Source: Deltaproteobacteria bacterium
GTDB lineage: Bacteria > Desulfobacterota > Desulfobacteria > Desulfobacterales > UBA11574
Direction of reading: 5' to 3'
DNA: 16,760 bases
NCBI GenBank assembly: GCA_019313505.1
Contig: JAFDBA010000035.1
Coordinates: 1 to 16,760, forward strand
Shown: piece after piece, positions 6,873 to 14,847 of the stretch
Layout: every line of letters starts with the position of its first letter
How positions within the stretch are numbered: the first letter of the stretch is position 1
Notes under the pieces: generated by a model
Seen by the model: the letters and a program-made list of their open reading frames with translations, nothing else
Told to the model about the DNA's origin: nothing
The model's database searches: none
Translations under genes and position numbers: made by a program

Positions 6873-7631
6873 TTAATCTGACGATATCCATAGTGTTTCA
6901 CCGTCAAATTGAATGCGATTTACATGTTCATAATCGATGAGATCCAGAAGTGCGAAAATTTGGTCCATATTATAGATAACCACCTTGCTCAAGGGATAGA
7001 TCAGGTTAAGACCAACATCTATTTTGTGTTCTTTTATGTTATAAATATTAACCGTACTTTCAGAAAATTTAAGAAGTTTACCAACCCCCGAACTTTGCCC
7101 TCCCCTTGCAGGTTCGTCGGCAAGTGGTGACAGTGAAATGCCTTTATGAGCAAAATAATCTTTCAGGAAATTAAAATGTATATTCCAGATATTGTCTCCG
7201 GTTTGAACAACGTGTATCCCGAATGCTTCTGAATTTTTCATGGGATCCGTTTTGTTTGACTTGAGGTCCTTTTCAACAATACCGCCACTTTTTATACGTA
7301 TTTTATCCAAAATTTCCTGCATGGAAACCGTTGAATCGCCGATTTTTAAAGATTCATCAGATCTTGCAATAATGTCAACTCCTTTTTCAATTCCATATTC
7401 TGCCTTGCGCTTTTGCATAAGCGTTATGAGCGCTTTGTCTTTTTCGATGTTATTGTAATCAATGACAGTTTCTGTTGTTGCAGGAATATGAACTTTTTCA
7501 GGCATGTTCTGAGTCGTTACTTTTGAATCTTTTTTTAACCAGAACCATAAGCCGGCAGCTGTGACAAGGATAATAAAACTTACTATAATTCCTATGGCTT
7601 TGCTTGATATTTCAGCGGGTTTTTTGGGCAT
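6873..7631 (-). CDS. Membrane-anchored protein with LysM-like region, function unknown
   Basis: A 252-residue protein I cannot name. The N-terminus has one membrane segment (about 12-32, IGIIVSFIILVTAAGLWFWL), then a polar linker rich in Lys, Asp and Glu, so most of it probably lies in the periplasm. Residues 139-160 (IHVVQTGDNIWNIHFNFLKD) resemble the start of a LysM peptidoglycan-binding domain. Residues 207-222 (GLNLIYPLSKVVIYNM) resemble its end, but with an unusually long middle. The C-terminus closes with VNRIQFDGETLWISS. The start is ATG at 7629-7631, with only a weak AGGG about 14 bases upstream. It sits between rng and yajC, all co-oriented. A cell-wall-related role is inference from the LysM-like pattern alone. 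Confidence 0.75.
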   Translation of the reverse strand: MPKKPAEISSKAIGIIVSFIILVTAAGLWFWLKKDSKVTTQNMPEKVHIPATTETVIDYNNIEKDKALITLMQKRKAEYGIEKGVDIIARSDESLKIGDSTVSMQEILDKIRIKSGGIVEKDLKSNKTDPMKNSEAFGIHVVQTGDNIWNIHFNFLKDYFAHKGISLSPLADEPARGGQSSGVGKLLKFSESTVNIYNIKEHKIDVGLNLIYPLSKVVIYNMDQIFALLDLIDYEHVNRIQFDGETLWISSD

Positions 7632-7680
7632 GATTTAGTAGAATCCCTGGTGTTTTGGTGGCAAACAGTTCTTGGTTCCG

Positions 7681-7717
7681 GCCCGTCCGCCTTACTCCGC
7701 TTGGCAGGAGGGCGGGC
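7681..7717. repeat. GC-rich hairpin in the rng downstream spacer
   Basis: GCCCGTCCGCC pairs with the GGAGGGCGGGC end, giving a stem of about 12 pairs with one mismatch and one wobble. It lies 23-59 bp beyond the rng stop. No U-run follows on the rng strand, so a standard intrinsic terminator is unlikely. It is directly followed by the GGCTTGTCCGGGTTAG motif that recurs upstream of murJ, so it may be part of a dispersed repeat. Confidence 0.6.
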
Positions 7718-7730
7718 TTGTCCGGGTTAG
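7715..7730 (+). repeat. Short shared motif, copy 1
   Basis: GGCTTGTCCGGGTTAG matches 13211-13226 at 15 of 16 positions. Both copies lie in non-coding spacers on the same strand. Here it adjoins a GC-rich hairpin. Confidence 0.65.
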
Positions 7731-7739
7731 ACTTGTGTT

Positions 7740-9200
7740 TTACTCTTCACAAATAATCTTACTCATGCCGTGGACTATAGTGTTGTCTCCTTCGATGGTG
7801 ATGGAAAGATTGCGCCTTATTTCCAGATCAAGAATCTCCTTTCGTTTCTTATTCAAAAGATAGTCGGCCACAACCGACGGAACGATTCCCTTTACTTTTG
7901 AGATGTTATCTTTCAAGGTTTCGAGACGAAGTTTGCGGAGAAAGTCGAGAACCAGCATCTCAGTGGAAGGTATGAGCCCTTTGCCCCCGCAATGGCTGCA
8001 GTATTCAAAACTGCTGAATTCAATTGAAGGCCTGAGCCGCTGTCTCGACATTTCCATCAGCCCGAACATTGAAATTTTGCCGATCTTTGTTTTGGCCTTG
8101 TCATTTTTTACATTGTTTTTGAGGGTCTTAAAAACTTCTAATTTATTCTTTTGATCTCTCATGTCGATAAAATCGATTACTATAAGACCTCCCAAATCTC
8201 TGAGTCTAAGTTGACGAGAAATTTCTTCGGCAGCTTCAATATTGGTCTGAAGCGCGGTCTGTTCAATAGATTTCTTTTGAGTGGCCTTGCCTGAGTTGAC
8301 ATCAATAGCAACCAGCGCTTCTGTCTGTGCTATTACAATATGCCCTCCGGATTTTAATTTGACACGACTTTCATATATGGATGCGATCTGTTCTTCCAGT
8401 TGATATTTTGTGAATATGGGACGGTCCGTTTTGTAGTGTTTGACAATCTTGGTATGTTTTGGGGAAATGATTTTAACAAAGTTTTTAACTTCGTGATATA
8501 CTGCCACATTGTCAATAAGGATTTCGGTTACGTCGGGGGTAAAATAGTCACGTATGGATCTTAAAACCAGGTTTTGCTCCTTGTAAACCAGTGCCGGGGG
8601 TTTTGCTTCGGTGGCATCTTTTTTGATGTTTTTCCAGAGCCGCAAAAGATATCTTAAATCCCCGGACATGCGCATCTTGGTACAGTTAATCCCTGCGGTT
8701 CGGACGATGATGCCGAATCCTTCGGGGGACTTGAGTTTGTTGATAATATCTTTAAGGCGGCCGCGCTCATCTTCATCTTCTATTTTGCGTGAAATGCCCC
8801 GGCTATCGCTTCCGGGCATAAGCACCACGTATCTCCCCGGGAGAGATATATAAGTTGTGAGCATGGCTCCTTTTTTCATGAACGGGTCTTTTATGACCTG
8901 TACCAGGAGTTCCTGACCGTGCCGCACCATTTTTTTTATGGACCTGTCTTTTGAAAGATTGTCCTGAAAATAGTCGCTATGGATTTCATGCTTTTGAAGA
9001 AATCCATGGCGATCAGCCCCGTAATCTACGAATACGGCCTGGAGGCTCGGCTCAACACGTGAAATAACCGCTTTGTAAATGTTGCCGTGAATAATTTCCC
9101 TTGCGGCACTTTCAATATGAAATTCTTCGAGTTTTAAATCTTTTACTTTTGCAATCCTGCATTCTTCAGGATCTATGGAATTAATAAGGATCTTACTCAT
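7740..9200 (-). CDS. rng: Ribonuclease G (RNase E/G family)
   Basis: Endoribonuclease that cuts AU-rich single-stranded RNA, matures the 16S rRNA 5' end and takes part in mRNA decay. I place the start at ATG 9198-9200 (MSKILINS, typical of the family), giving 486 residues. A TTG five codons upstream is possible. The S1 domain is at about 32-120 (GNIYKAVISRVEPSLQAVFVDY). The catalytic aspartates are D300 in VAIDVNSGKAT and D343 in GLIVIDFIDMRD. The zinc-link cysteines are C401 and C404 in CSHCGGKG. These positions nearly match those of E. coli RNase E (303, 346, 404, 407). There is no long disordered degradosome tail, which favours RNase G over RNase E. The ribosome binding site is poor. It is divergent from leuS. 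Confidence 0.93.
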   Translation of the reverse strand: MSKILINSIDPEECRIAKVKDLKLEEFHIESAAREIIHGNIYKAVISRVEPSLQAVFVDYGADRHGFLQKHEIHSDYFQDNLSKDRSIKKMVRHGQELLVQVIKDPFMKKGAMLTTYISLPGRYVVLMPGSDSRGISRKIEDEDERGRLKDIINKLKSPEGFGIIVRTAGINCTKMRMSGDLRYLLRLWKNIKKDATEAKPPALVYKEQNLVLRSIRDYFTPDVTEILIDNVAVYHEVKNFVKIISPKHTKIVKHYKTDRPIFTKYQLEEQIASIYESRVKLKSGGHIVIAQTEALVAIDVNSGKATQKKSIEQTALQTNIEAAEEISRQLRLRDLGGLIVIDFIDMRDQKNKLEVFKTLKNNVKNDKAKTKIGKISMFGLMEMSRQRLRPSIEFSSFEYCSHCGGKGLIPSTEMLVLDFLRKLRLETLKDNISKVKGIVPSVVADYLLNKKRKEILDLEIRRNLSITIEGDNTIVHGMSKIICEE

Positions 9201-9433
9201 AAAATATGGGTCCAATTACACCAGGATTGATGCTTTTATTTTAGGTACTTGCTTTATTAATGAATATGAAATTGTTATATACAAGTCAAACGATTTCTTA
9301 TAACTTGCTATTTGCATCATGTTATGGCATGAAAAGTTTGTTGTTTGAATAATTGATAATGGCATGTGAAATTAAAGTGTTGCAAGTATGATTATGTAAA
9401 ATCTAAATCCTGTAAGTGAGGTAGAGTATATAA
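9201..9433. promoter_or_regulatory. Divergent rng/leuS spacer with candidate rng promoter
   Basis: An AT-rich 233-bp spacer between outward-facing genes must hold both promoters unless transcription enters from further away. For rng, minus-strand TTGACT (9284-9289) is followed 15 bases on by CATATT (9263-9268), or 17 bases on by TATTCA; both are moderate matches. For leuS the best I can offer is TTGCAA (9380-9385) with a poor -10 at 9403-9408. I see no T-box-like leader or leucine-rich leader peptide. Confidence 0.35.
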
Positions 9434-12025
9434 ATGGATGAAAGGTATGATCCTAAGAGAATAGAATCCAAGTGGCAAAAATACTGGGAAACATCGAAGC
9501 TTTTTAATGTTAAAGAGGATCCTGACAAGGAAAAATATTATCTTCTCGAAATGTTTCCCTATCCCTCCGGTAATATACACATGGGACATGTGAGAAACTA
9601 CACCATTGGAGATGTGGTTGCAAGGTATAAAAGAATGCGAGGATTAAATGTTCTTCACCCCATGGGATGGGACGCATTCGGTATGCCTGCGGAAAATGCT
9701 GCAATTGCGAACAACAGCCATCCAGCCAAATGGACCTATGAAAATATTGAGAAGATGCGGTTTCAGTTAAAGAAGATAGGTTTTTCCTACGACTGGGACA
9801 GGGAAATTACCACTTGCAGTCCTGAATATTACCGGTGGGAACAGTGGCTTTTTTTAAAAATGTACAAAAAGGGAATGATCTATCGCAAGAAATCTTTTTT
9901 AAACTGGTGCGAGCGTTGTCAGACGGTACTTGCCAACGAGCAGGTGGAAGCCGGTTTGTGCTGGCGTTGTGGCAAGACGGTTCGACAGAAAAAACTCTGG
10001 CAATGGTTTTTTCGTATTACAGATTACGCGGAAGATCTGCTGGCATATTGCGACAAACTTCCAGGATGGCCTGAAAAGGTTATCACCATGCAGAAAAACT
10101 GGATAGGGAAGAGTATGGGTGCGGAAATTCGGTTCCCCATAGAGAATACAAATGAACAGATACCGGTTTTTACAACCAGGCAGGATACTGTTTATGGAGC
10201 AACTTTCATGTGTCTTGCTCCGGAGCATCCGCTGGTGCTAAGTTTGTCGAAAGGGACCCTCCAGGAAGAGAAAGTTTGCGAATTTGTCGAACATGTATCC
10301 ATGCAGGACCGATCGAGCAGGGCGGTGGAAAGTTATGAGAAAGAGGGCGTCTTTACAGGCGCCTATTGCCTCAACCCCCTGAGCGGCGCACGGATGCCGA
10401 TTTATACAGCGAACTTCGCACTCATGGAGTATGGTACAGGTGCTGTTATGTCCGTTCCCGCACATGACCAGCGTGATTTCGAGTTTGCTCGAAAGTATGG
10501 TCTTGACATCGTGGTGGTCGTAAACCCCTATGATGACAATCTCGATTCAGCCACCATGACCGAAGCTTTCACCGGTGAAGGTGTGATGGTCAATTCCGGT
10601 AGATTTGACGGCATGGACAATGTCAAGGCGCTTGATGAAATCGCTTCTTTTCTGGAACAGGAAGGAATGGGCAAAAAGACGATAAGTTTCAGATTGAGAG
10701 ACTGGGGTATTTCAAGACAGCGATACTGGGGTGCACCGATCCCCATAATTCATTGTAAAAAATGCGGCATCGTTCCTGTGCCGGAGCAGGATCTGCCCGT
10801 TCTGCTCCCGGAAAATGCCGATCTTCTCGAGGGCGGAAGATCACCCCTTGGGACCCTCGATTATTTTGCAAAGGCAACATGTCCGGCTTGCGGCAGCCCT
10901 GAGGCCAGAAGAGAGACCGATACAATGGACACCTTCGTGGAATCTTCATGGTATTACGAAAGATACTGCAGTCCGAATTGTGACAGCGAAATATTTGATA
11001 TCAAAGCTGTAAATTACTGGATGCCTGTTGATCAGTATATAGGTGGCGTTGAGCATGCTATTTTGCATCTGCTCTATTCAAGATATTTTACACGTGTGCT
11101 GAAAGACTTTGGACTTGTGAAGTACAAGGAACCTTTTACCCGGCTTTTAACCCAGGGGATGGTCTGTAAAGAGACGGTTTCATGCCCGAAACACGGTTTT
11201 CTTCTTCCCGAAGAGGTTGAAGGAAACGGCGCTGATCAATATTGTAAAAAATGTGGAGAGGTGATTACCCTTGGTCGTGTTGAAAAAATGTCCAAGTCAA
11301 AAAAAAACGTTATCGATCCGAATATTCTTCTTGAAAAGTACGGTGCTGATACAACGAGACTCTTTTGCCTTTTTGCAGCCCCTCCGGAAAGGGATCTTGA
11401 ATGGAGCGAGCAGGGTGTTGAAGGCGGTTATCGTTTTCTGAATCGTGTCTGGCGCATTGCTTTGAACTGGATTGAATCAATCAAGGATGCAACTTCTTTT
11501 AACGGGAGCCCCGATCTTCTGGAAGGCAGAACCCGTGAACTGTTCAAAAAAACTCATGTGACCATATATAAAGTTACAAAAGATATAGAAGACCGGTTCC
11601 ATTTTAATACTGCAATCAGTGCAATCATGGAGCTTGTGAATACCATGTACGGAATCGATCCTGTAAAAAATGACACTCAAGATATCGGGGTCATGCGATT
11701 TGCCATGGAATCTGTTGCCCTCCTTTTGTCGCCGATTGTCCCACATTTTGCGGAAGAGCTCTGGGAGACCCTGGGATTTGAGACCAGTGTTCTGTTGGCG
11801 TCATGGCCGTCATACATGGAAGGTGCCCTGTTAAAGGATGAACTTTTGATCGTGATTCAGGTAAACGGCAAACTAAGAAGCAGGTTCCATGTTGATGTGA
11901 ATGCAGACGAAAATACCATCAAAGAATTGGCCCTTTCGGACAAGCGGGTTCAAAAATTTATAAATAATAAGACCATTAAGAAAATTATTGTGGTTAAGAA
12001 CAAACTTGTGAATATCGTGGTATGA
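9434..12025 (+). CDS. leuS: Leucyl-tRNA synthetase
   Basis: Class I synthetase that charges tRNA-Leu and hydrolyses mischarged products in its CP1 editing domain. The protein has 863 residues, normal for the bacterial type. The start MDERYDPKRIESKWQKYW fits the family. The HIGH signature is HMGH (49-52). A zinc ribbon lies in NWCERCQTVLANEQV and CWRCGK. The editing domain has TTRQDTVYGATFM and VPAHDQRDFEF. A second cysteine set is in CKKCG and CPACG, before RETDTMDTFVESSWYY. The second signature is KMSKS (618-622). Just before it lies a further possible zinc site: C578, C584, C604 and C607. GAGG is about 13 bases upstream of the ATG, a long spacing. lptE begins at the base after the TGA. Confidence 0.98.
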   Translation: MDERYDPKRIESKWQKYWETSKLFNVKEDPDKEKYYLLEMFPYPSGNIHMGHVRNYTIGDVVARYKRMRGLNVLHPMGWDAFGMPAENAAIANNSHPAKWTYENIEKMRFQLKKIGFSYDWDREITTCSPEYYRWEQWLFLKMYKKGMIYRKKSFLNWCERCQTVLANEQVEAGLCWRCGKTVRQKKLWQWFFRITDYAEDLLAYCDKLPGWPEKVITMQKNWIGKSMGAEIRFPIENTNEQIPVFTTRQDTVYGATFMCLAPEHPLVLSLSKGTLQEEKVCEFVEHVSMQDRSSRAVESYEKEGVFTGAYCLNPLSGARMPIYTANFALMEYGTGAVMSVPAHDQRDFEFARKYGLDIVVVVNPYDDNLDSATMTEAFTGEGVMVNSGRFDGMDNVKALDEIASFLEQEGMGKKTISFRLRDWGISRQRYWGAPIPIIHCKKCGIVPVPEQDLPVLLPENADLLEGGRSPLGTLDYFAKATCPACGSPEARRETDTMDTFVESSWYYERYCSPNCDSEIFDIKAVNYWMPVDQYIGGVEHAILHLLYSRYFTRVLKDFGLVKYKEPFTRLLTQGMVCKETVSCPKHGFLLPEEVEGNGADQYCKKCGEVITLGRVEKMSKSKKNVIDPNILLEKYGADTTRLFCLFAAPPERDLEWSEQGVEGGYRFLNRVWRIALNWIESIKDATSFNGSPDLLEGRTRELFKKTHVTIYKVTKDIEDRFHFNTAISAIMELVNTMYGIDPVKNDTQDIGVMRFAMESVALLLSPIVPHFAEELWETLGFETSVLLASWPSYMEGALLKDELLIVIQVNGKLRSRFHVDVNADENTIKELALSDKRVQKFINNKTIKKIIVVKNKLVNIVV

Positions 12026-12568
12026 ATGATGAAATCAACTTCAGTAGAATTATTGTTTGTTAAAAAGAGATATGCCTGGGCAATCATTTTATTTTGGTTG
12101 CTTTTTTCGGCTTGCGGCTACCAATTTACCGGCGGGGGAAGTTTTCCATTCGGTATAACGTCGATTAGTATCGAGATGTTTAAAAACCGCACCGCGGAAA
12201 CCGGGGTGGAGACTATAATTACAAATGACCTCATATATGAGTTTACACGGCATAAGCAGGTGGTTGTAACCGGAAGTGATAAGGCCGATGCAATTCTTAT
12301 CGGTGTTGTTAAATCGATAAGTGAAAGAACGATTTCACACAAAGGGGAGTATACCTCCGATGAAAGACGGGTTGTGCTTAATCTCGATTTGCAATTAACA
12401 AATAGATCCGGCGGGGTAATATGGTCTGCAAAATCCGTTTCCGACAACGAGGCCTATAAAGTGATGTCCAATAAACAGTCCACAGAACGTAATAAACGAG
12501 ATGCGATCAAAGTCCTTTCCAAAAGGCTTGCGGAAAATATTTTTAATAATTTAACCGCTAATTTTTAA
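12026..12568 (+). CDS. lptE: LPS-assembly lipoprotein LptE
   Basis: Outer-membrane lipoprotein that plugs LptD and helps place lipopolysaccharide in the outer leaflet. The protein has 180 residues. The N-terminus is a signal peptide ending in a lipobox, LLFSAC with C30 as the lipidated cysteine, followed by the typical GYQFTGGG. The body has the LptE-like pattern SISIEMFKNRTAETGVET, then VVLNLDLQLTNR and VIWSAKSVSDNEAY. ATG codons occur at 12026 and 12029, directly after the leuS stop, so translation is probably coupled. The leuS-lptE pair is also found in E. coli, which supports the call. The 3' end touches the U-tract side of the rpsT terminator on the other strand. Confidence 0.88.
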   Translation: MMKSTSVELLFVKKRYAWAIILFWLLFSACGYQFTGGGSFPFGITSISIEMFKNRTAETGVETIITNDLIYEFTRHKQVVVTGSDKADAILIGVVKSISERTISHKGEYTSDERRVVLNLDLQLTNRSGGVIWSAKSVSDNEAYKVMSNKQSTERNKRDAIKVLSKRLAENIFNNLTANF

Positions 12569-12611
12569 AAAAAATGCCAATCCGCTCCACAGCCAGGCGG
12601 GATGAATCGGC
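12567..12611 (-). terminator. Intrinsic terminator of rpsT, abutting lptE
   Basis: On the minus strand GCCGATTC (from 12611) pairs with GGATTGGC (to 12576) as RNA: eight pairs including two G-U, with more pairing inside. One A and then eight Us (12567-12574) follow. It lies about 60 nt after the rpsT stop, and its last bases overlap the lptE TAA. On the plus strand no U-run follows the stem, so it serves rpsT rather than lptE. Confidence 0.7.
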
Positions 12612-12672
12612 GCATTAAAATGTGAAGTTATTTTTGAGCGAGCCCTTAGCCCGTGAGAAATTAGGGTTATGC

Positions 12673-12933
12673 TCAGATGGTGTTTATAAGTCTGGAGAGG
12701 CGGGAAATTTTTCGGGATGCGGTTTTCCTGTGGATCACACCTTTTTTTGCAGCATTATCGATTATAGATTTTGCAATATCGAGTTTATTCAGTGCTGCTT
12801 CATTTGATTGTTCGCTCACAGCAAGTCGTACATCTTTAACTATGTTCTTTATCCTTGTTTTCAAAGATTTGTTGCGGAGGCGCCTTTTCTCGTTCTGGCG
12901 CGCACGTTTTATAGCGGATTTATAATTAGCCAA
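12673..12933 (-). CDS. rpsT: 30S ribosomal protein S20
   Basis: Primary 16S-binding protein of the small subunit. The protein has 86 residues; E. coli S20 has 87. The sequence is typical: MANYKSAIKRARQNEKRRLRN at the start, KGVIHRKTASRKISRL near the end, highly basic and helical. The start is TTG at 12931-12933 with AGGAG nine bases upstream and no alternative ATG that keeps the conserved N-terminus. E. coli rpsT is known to use UUG too, in connection with autogenous translational control, so the rare start seems conserved. It has its own promoter and terminator, and is transcribed towards lptE as a single gene. Confidence 0.97.
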   Translation of the reverse strand: MANYKSAIKRARQNEKRRLRNKSLKTRIKNIVKDVRLAVSEQSNEAALNKLDIAKSIIDNAAKKGVIHRKTASRKISRLSRLINTI

Positions 12934-12977
12934 CTTTATAAGCTCCTTTCAATCTGATATTGTCAATAAAAACAGAT

Positions 12978-13006
12978 TAAATACAGAGTTACTGAAGATA
13001 TGTCAA
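12978..13006 (-). promoter_or_regulatory. rpsT promoter
   Basis: Minus-strand consensus -35 TTGACA (13001-13006), a 17-base spacer and TATTTA (12978-12983). The predicted leader is about 35-40 nt. A second TTGACA at 12961-12966 lacks a sensible -10, since its start point would fall on the start codon. Confidence 0.65.
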
Positions 13007-13113
13007 GCTTTATTTTACCTAAAATCTGCATTAACTTTTTTCGAAGAGGCTTGCAGAATTGGGTTCCTTAAAATTGAATTTTGTGCATTTTGTAGCAAAA
13101 AAAGTTTGATCAC

Positions 13114-13182
13114 ACCACGAAGTACACGAAGAGCACGAAGGTTATATATTTTATTCTTTTTTTCCTTCGTGATCTTCGTGGT
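13114..13182. repeat. CACGAAG iterated inverted repeat
   Basis: The left arm (13114-13141) has three CACGAAG units spaced 9 bp apart. The right arm (13164-13182) carries two inverted units, CTTCGTG-type. About 22 bp of AT-rich sequence lies between. The arms pair through ACCACGAAG on one side and CTTCGTGGT on the other. This is a dispersed-repeat layout, not a terminator, since only an A-rich stretch follows the stem on the plus strand. Confidence 0.85.
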
Positions 13183-13210
13183 AAAAATAAAACAGATCTT
13201 TTTTGCTTCC

Positions 13211-13226
13211 GGCTTGTCCGGATTAG
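13211..13226 (+). repeat. Short shared motif, copy 2
   Basis: GGCTTGTCCGGATTAG differs from the copy at 7715-7730 at one base. It ends 28 bp before the murJ ATG. Confidence 0.65.
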
Positions 13227-13254
13227 GTTTTAGCTCATAAATTTGAATTTAATA

Positions 13255-14847
13255 ATGAACCGATCAACAAATAAGCCGACCACTGAAAACCACCGTGTGA
13301 CAAAAGCTGCCGGTGTTGTTGGATCAGCAACTTTATTGAGCCGCATTTTCGGTTTCATAAGAGATGTTGTGATTGCCTGGTTTTTTGGTGCAGGGCTCGC
13401 TTCGGATGCTTTTTTTGTAGCTTTTAGAATTCCCAACCTTTTAAGAAGGCTTTTTGCCGAAGGTTCTTTAAGCGTAGCATTTATTCCCGTTTTTACCGAA
13501 TACCTCACAAAACGTGGGAAAGATGATGCCTTTGAAATGGCAAGGTCCGCCATAAGGCTTCTTTCCGTGGTACTTGTTGCAATCGCTATAGCAGGTATTT
13601 TGCTGTCCCCAATTATCATCCGTGTTATCGCTCCCGGGTTTGTCGCTTCACCCGAAAAATATTCACTTACGGTTTTTTTAACCCGTATCATGTTCCCGTA
13701 TATTTTCTTTATCGGACTTGTTGCGCTTTGTATGGGGATACTTAATGTACTTGGTCATTTCGCCGCACCGGCCCTTGCCCCGGTTTTTTTAAACATTTCC
13801 ATAATAGGCTCAGCATTCTTAATTGCACCTCACATGGCCGATCCTGTTACCGGGATTGCCATCGGGGTGCTGATCGGAGGATTTTTTCAACTAGCACTCC
13901 AGGTGCCGTTTCTTATAAAAAAAGGATTTTATTTCTGGCAAAAGGCAAATATTTACCACCCCGGTCTAAAAAAGATCGGCCTGCTCATGGTCCCAACCAT
14001 ATTCGGCGCTGCTGTCTATCAGATCAACATCATGGTTGGAACCCTGCTTGCTTCTTTGCTGGCCCAAGGTAGTGTTTCATATCTTTATTATGCTGACCGT
14101 CTGGTACAGTTTCCCCTGGGAATCTTTGCAATAGCTGCGGCCACTGCTGTTCTACCGAGTCTTTCCAGGCAGGCGGCGGAAAAAGATTTACAGGCTGTCA
14201 GGGATACGTTTTCATACGCCATGAGAATGGTCTTTTTTATTACCATCCCTTCAATGGTCGGCCTGATTGTTCTAAGGGAACCTATTGTTGCACTGTTATT
14301 TAAAAGAGGGGCATTTGATTCAGAAACCACACGTTTGACTGCATATGCGCTTTTGTATTATAGTGTGGGTCTCTGGGCTTTTTCAGCGGTGCGAATTGTT
14401 GTTTCCACGTTTTATGCATTACAGGATACAAAAACGCCGGTACGAATTGCAGTGGTATCGGTTTGCGCCAATATAATATTAGGAGTCATTCTTATGGGAC
14501 CGATGGGGCACGGTGGGCTTGCACTTTCCACCTCTCTTGCTTCAATGCTGAATCTGGGACTTCTTATCAGGGCCTTGAGGGCAAAGCTTGGTGCGCTGGG
14601 GTTGAAAGATATTACCAAATCTGTTTATAAAGCAACGATTTGTTCAGGGATTATGGGGGCTGCTGTCTGGGCCACTGCGTTGTTGATTATTCCTGTGGAA
14701 GACGGGACAATATCCGGTCTTTTCTTCGGGCTCGTGGGAAGTATCGTGACAGGTCTTGTCATCTATGGTTCTTTTTCCTTATTTTTTAAGAGCAAGGAAC
14801 TAAAAAATGTTCTGGCTATGGTCGGGAAGGGGATAGATAAAAAGTGA
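13255..14847 (+). CDS. murJ: Lipid II flippase MurJ (MviN)
   Basis: Inner-membrane flippase that moves the peptidoglycan precursor lipid II to the periplasmic face. From ATG 13255 it has 530 residues; a TTG four codons earlier (13243) is an alternative. Neither start has a clear ribosome binding site. The N-terminal signature is LLSRIFGFIRD, then DAFFVAFRIPNLLRRLFAEG. Residues R30, R36, D51 and R64 correspond to R18, R24, D39 and R52 of E. coli MurJ, which matter for function. The rest is strongly hydrophobic, consistent with 14 membrane segments. The last four bases overlap the start of the next gene (GTGA), so it leads a cluster with the FtsB-like gene, a TPR gene and coaBC. Confidence 0.96.
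   Translation: MNRSTNKPTTENHRVTKAAGVVGSATLLSRIFGFIRDVVIAWFFGAGLASDAFFVAFRIPNLLRRLFAEGSLSVAFIPVFTEYLTKRGKDDAFEMARSAIRLLSVVLVAIAIAGILLSPIIIRVIAPGFVASPEKYSLTVFLTRIMFPYIFFIGLVALCMGILNVLGHFAAPALAPVFLNISIIGSAFLIAPHMADPVTGIAIGVLIGGFFQLALQVPFLIKKGFYFWQKANIYHPGLKKIGLLMVPTIFGAAVYQINIMVGTLLASLLAQGSVSYLYYADRLVQFPLGIFAIAAATAVLPSLSRQAAEKDLQAVRDTFSYAMRMVFFITIPSMVGLIVLREPIVALLFKRGAFDSETTRLTAYALLYYSVGLWAFSAVRIVVSTFYALQDTKTPVRIAVVSVCANIILGVILMGPMGHGGLALSTSLASMLNLGLLIRALRAKLGALGLKDITKSVYKATICSGIMGAAVWATALLIIPVEDGTISGLFFGLVGSIVTGLVIYGSFSLFFKSKELKNVLAMVGKGIDKK

Larger units (their letters stand above)
12934..13254. other. 321-bp rpsT/murJ divergent spacer without genes
   Basis: In order it contains the rpsT leader and promoter (12978-13006), about 100 bp in which I see nothing distinctive, the CACGAAG hairpin repeat (13114-13182), and the shared motif GGCTTGTCCGGATTAG (13211-13226) just before murJ. 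A possible weak murJ promoter is TTGTCC (13214-13219), inside that motif, with ATAAAT 17 bases on (13237-13242). I give this little weight. Confidence 0.7.

Noticed and set aside
6868..6881. Perfect 14-bp palindrome TCAGATTAATCTGA over the stop codon of the LysM-like gene
   Set aside because: Same chance argument. With no loop it makes a poor RNA hairpin, and the A-run rather than a U-run follows on the transcribed strand.
9201..9433. T-box or leucine leader-peptide attenuator before leuS
   Set aside because: I find neither a specifier-loop/T-box core nor a leucine-rich small frame with a terminator pair.
12961..12966. Second TTGACA upstream of rpsT as another promoter
   Set aside because: The -10 position would be GCTTAT at the ribosome binding site, placing the start point on the TTG codon.
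13230..13691. 153-codon open frame antisense to the start of murJ
   Set aside because: It is a shadow of the murJ reading frame, with Ala/Thr/Ser-rich composition, no ribosome binding site and no recognisable motif.
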